Below, piece by piece: positions 63,150-64,000 of a stretch of 64,000 nt of DNA. Below the pieces are notes generated by a model. That model did not search any database, had not been told where the DNA came from, and saw nothing but the letters and a program-made list of their open reading frames with translations. The stretch covers positions 2,600,001 through 2,664,000 of the forward strand of contig NZ_CP080327.1 of NCBI RefSeq assembly GCF_019443285.1, in the 5' to 3' direction. Every line of letters begins with the position of its first letter. The stretch's first letter is position 1. The DNA is from Aquisediminimonas profunda (GTDB lineage: Bacteria; Pseudomonadota; Alphaproteobacteria; Sphingomonadales; Sphingomonadaceae). The translations under genes were made by a program, and so were the position numbers.

Positions 63150-64000
63150 ATGAACAAGCGCCGCATCTTCGCCGGGGAACGTCTCAGGAGCTTGCGCGAC
63201 AGTCGCGATCTCAAGCAAGCCGACATGGCAGCACGGCTTGGCATCAGCGTGTCCTACCTGTCACAACTGGAGCACAACGACCGCCCGTTGACACCCGCCC
63301 TACTTGAAGCGCTCTCCCGCGATTTCCCGATCGATTGGGATGCGTTTGAGGAGGATACGGCAACCCGGCGCTTTGCAGCCCTGCGAGAAGCAGCGGCCGA
63401 CCCGCTTTTTACCACCGCCCTGTCCCCCGAGCAGCTGACGCGCTTTGCCGAGCAGCAGCCAGTGCTCGCCGACCAGTTCATTCAACTGCATGCAGCGTAT
63501 CGGCGCGCTGGCGAGCGCATCCAGATTGTTGACGAGGCGATGTCGAGCGACAATGTCGGCGGCAGTCGACTGCCCTGGGAAGAGGTCCGCGACTGGTTTC
63601 ACGATGCCGGAAACTATGTCGATCCCCTGGATCGCGCTGCCGAAGCATTGGCCATGCGGCTCAAGGGTTTCAGCCCCACAACCGCTGCGCTCGAACAATA
63701 TCTCCGGCAGGATCTTGGCATTTCACTCGTGTACCAATCCGTTGCCGGGCTGCGTGAATTTGACGCGACAATGCGCCACTTGGTGATTGATCAGGGCCAA
63801 CCGTCTGAAGGCCAGCGGTTTCAACTAGCCCATCAGCTTGCTGCGCTGGCCTTGCGAGAAGAAATATCCGGTGTGGTTGAGAACGCGAAATTGCGCACCG
63901 CAGCAGCAAGGCAATTGCTGTTCGTGGGGCTTGCAAATTATGCAGCTGGCGCATTGCTCATGCCCTACACGCGCTTCCGGGACACCGCGCGAACGGTGCG
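63150..64000 (+). CDS. pccR: ScfR/PccR-type regulator with XRE HTH (partial, C-terminus beyond window)
   Basis: At least 283 residues from ATG 63150, open to the window end; the family is near 460-480. XRE helix-turn-helix at the N-terminus (RLRSLRDSRDLKQADMAARL then GISVSYLSQLEHNDRPLTPA), linker, then the IrrE/ImmA-like domain (RFQLAHQLAALALREEI) and start of the short-chain acyl-CoA-sensing part. This family senses propionyl-CoA-type ligands and activates methylmalonyl-CoA genes. Divergent from pccB, with boxes in between. Confidence 0.92.
   Translation, partial: MNKRRIFAGERLRSLRDSRDLKQADMAARLGISVSYLSQLEHNDRPLTPALLEALSRDFPIDWDAFEEDTATRRFAALREAAADPLFTTALSPEQLTRFAEQQPVLADQFIQLHAAYRRAGERIQIVDEAMSSDNVGGSRLPWEEVRDWFHDAGNYVDPLDRAAEALAMRLKGFSPTTAALEQYLRQDLGISLVYQSVAGLREFDATMRHLVIDQGQPSEGQRFQLAHQLAALALREEISGVVENAKLRTAAARQLLFVGLANYAAGALLMPYTRFRDTARTV

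Noticed and set aside
1-64000. tRNA, rRNA, CRISPR arrays, insertion sequences, prophage
   Set aside because: Looked for tRNA T-loop motifs, regularly spaced repeats, transposase or integrase motifs and long terminal repeats; found none convincing.

Overview
The window reads as chromosomal DNA of an alphaproteobacterium, most likely a sphingomonad (Sphingomonadales). Supporting signs are the recG-sdhE-mfd junction, a 114-residue omega subunit, TonB-dependent uptake tied to a catabolic operon, a propionate operon facing a ScfR/PccR-type regulator, and densely packed genes of moderate-to-high GC. Genus cannot be fixed from the sequence alone. Genes are tightly spaced: no gene-free stretch exceeds about 250 bases, and I saw no tRNA, rRNA, CRISPR array, insertion sequence or prophage.

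Layout. 0-13.7 kb is mostly housekeeping: recG (cut by the left edge), sdhE, mfd, a cyclophilin, a LysR regulator, a candidate small RNA with a strong terminator (about 7040-7116), an MFS exporter, a PmtA-like phospholipid methyltransferase convergent with a cardiolipin synthase, rpoZ, an HxlR regulator facing a small secreted protein, an alpha/beta hydrolase and a tyrosine phosphatase. 13.7-19.2 kb is a first catabolic island: class III CoA-transferase, acyl-CoA dehydrogenase and FAS1-like (MaoC-type) hydratase in a coupled operon, then a convergent AHL-lactonase-like enzyme with a small coupled upstream gene, and a divergent MFS transporter.

19.2-29.8 kb is the most distinctive part: a minus-strand operon aauB-aauE-aauD-aauA, two c-type cytochromes, TonB receptor, aldehyde dehydrogenase, acyl-CoA ligase, enoyl-CoA hydratase family protein, with a divergent TetR regulator. 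It encodes a tryptophan-tryptophylquinone (TTQ) amine dehydrogenase of the aromatic amine dehydrogenase type plus what looks like a complete route from a periplasmic amine to an acyl-CoA.

30-38 kb holds an amino-acid permease, a mis-charged tRNA deacylase, L-serine dehydratase, glutathione-dependent formaldehyde dehydrogenase, alanine dehydrogenase and a divergent Lrp-type regulator with a palindromic operator, followed by an MBL-fold hydrolase and small genes. 39-45.7 kb is a surface and signalling block: secreted S1 protease with a long acidic linker, a lipoprotein, a TIR-TM-FlgO-TPR protein and a CHASE4-GGDEF-EAL protein. 45.8-49.1 kb is an extracytoplasmic flavinylation module (membrane protein, ApbE, FMN-binding protein, porin) behind a Fur-like palindrome. 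49.3-54.5 kb carries a class III-like PHA synthase with a miniature PhaE, a second CoA-transferase, a thiolase and a cyclase-family hydrolase. 54.5-64 kb is the methylmalonyl-CoA pathway (pccB, mce, an enoyl-CoA isomerase-like gene, mcm, metY, pccA, MAPEG), with TTTGCAAA boxes and a divergent pccR cut by the right edge.

Together the window describes a heterotroph that funnels amines, organic acids and amino acids through CoA thioesters, sends odd-chain products to succinyl-CoA and can store excess carbon as polyester.
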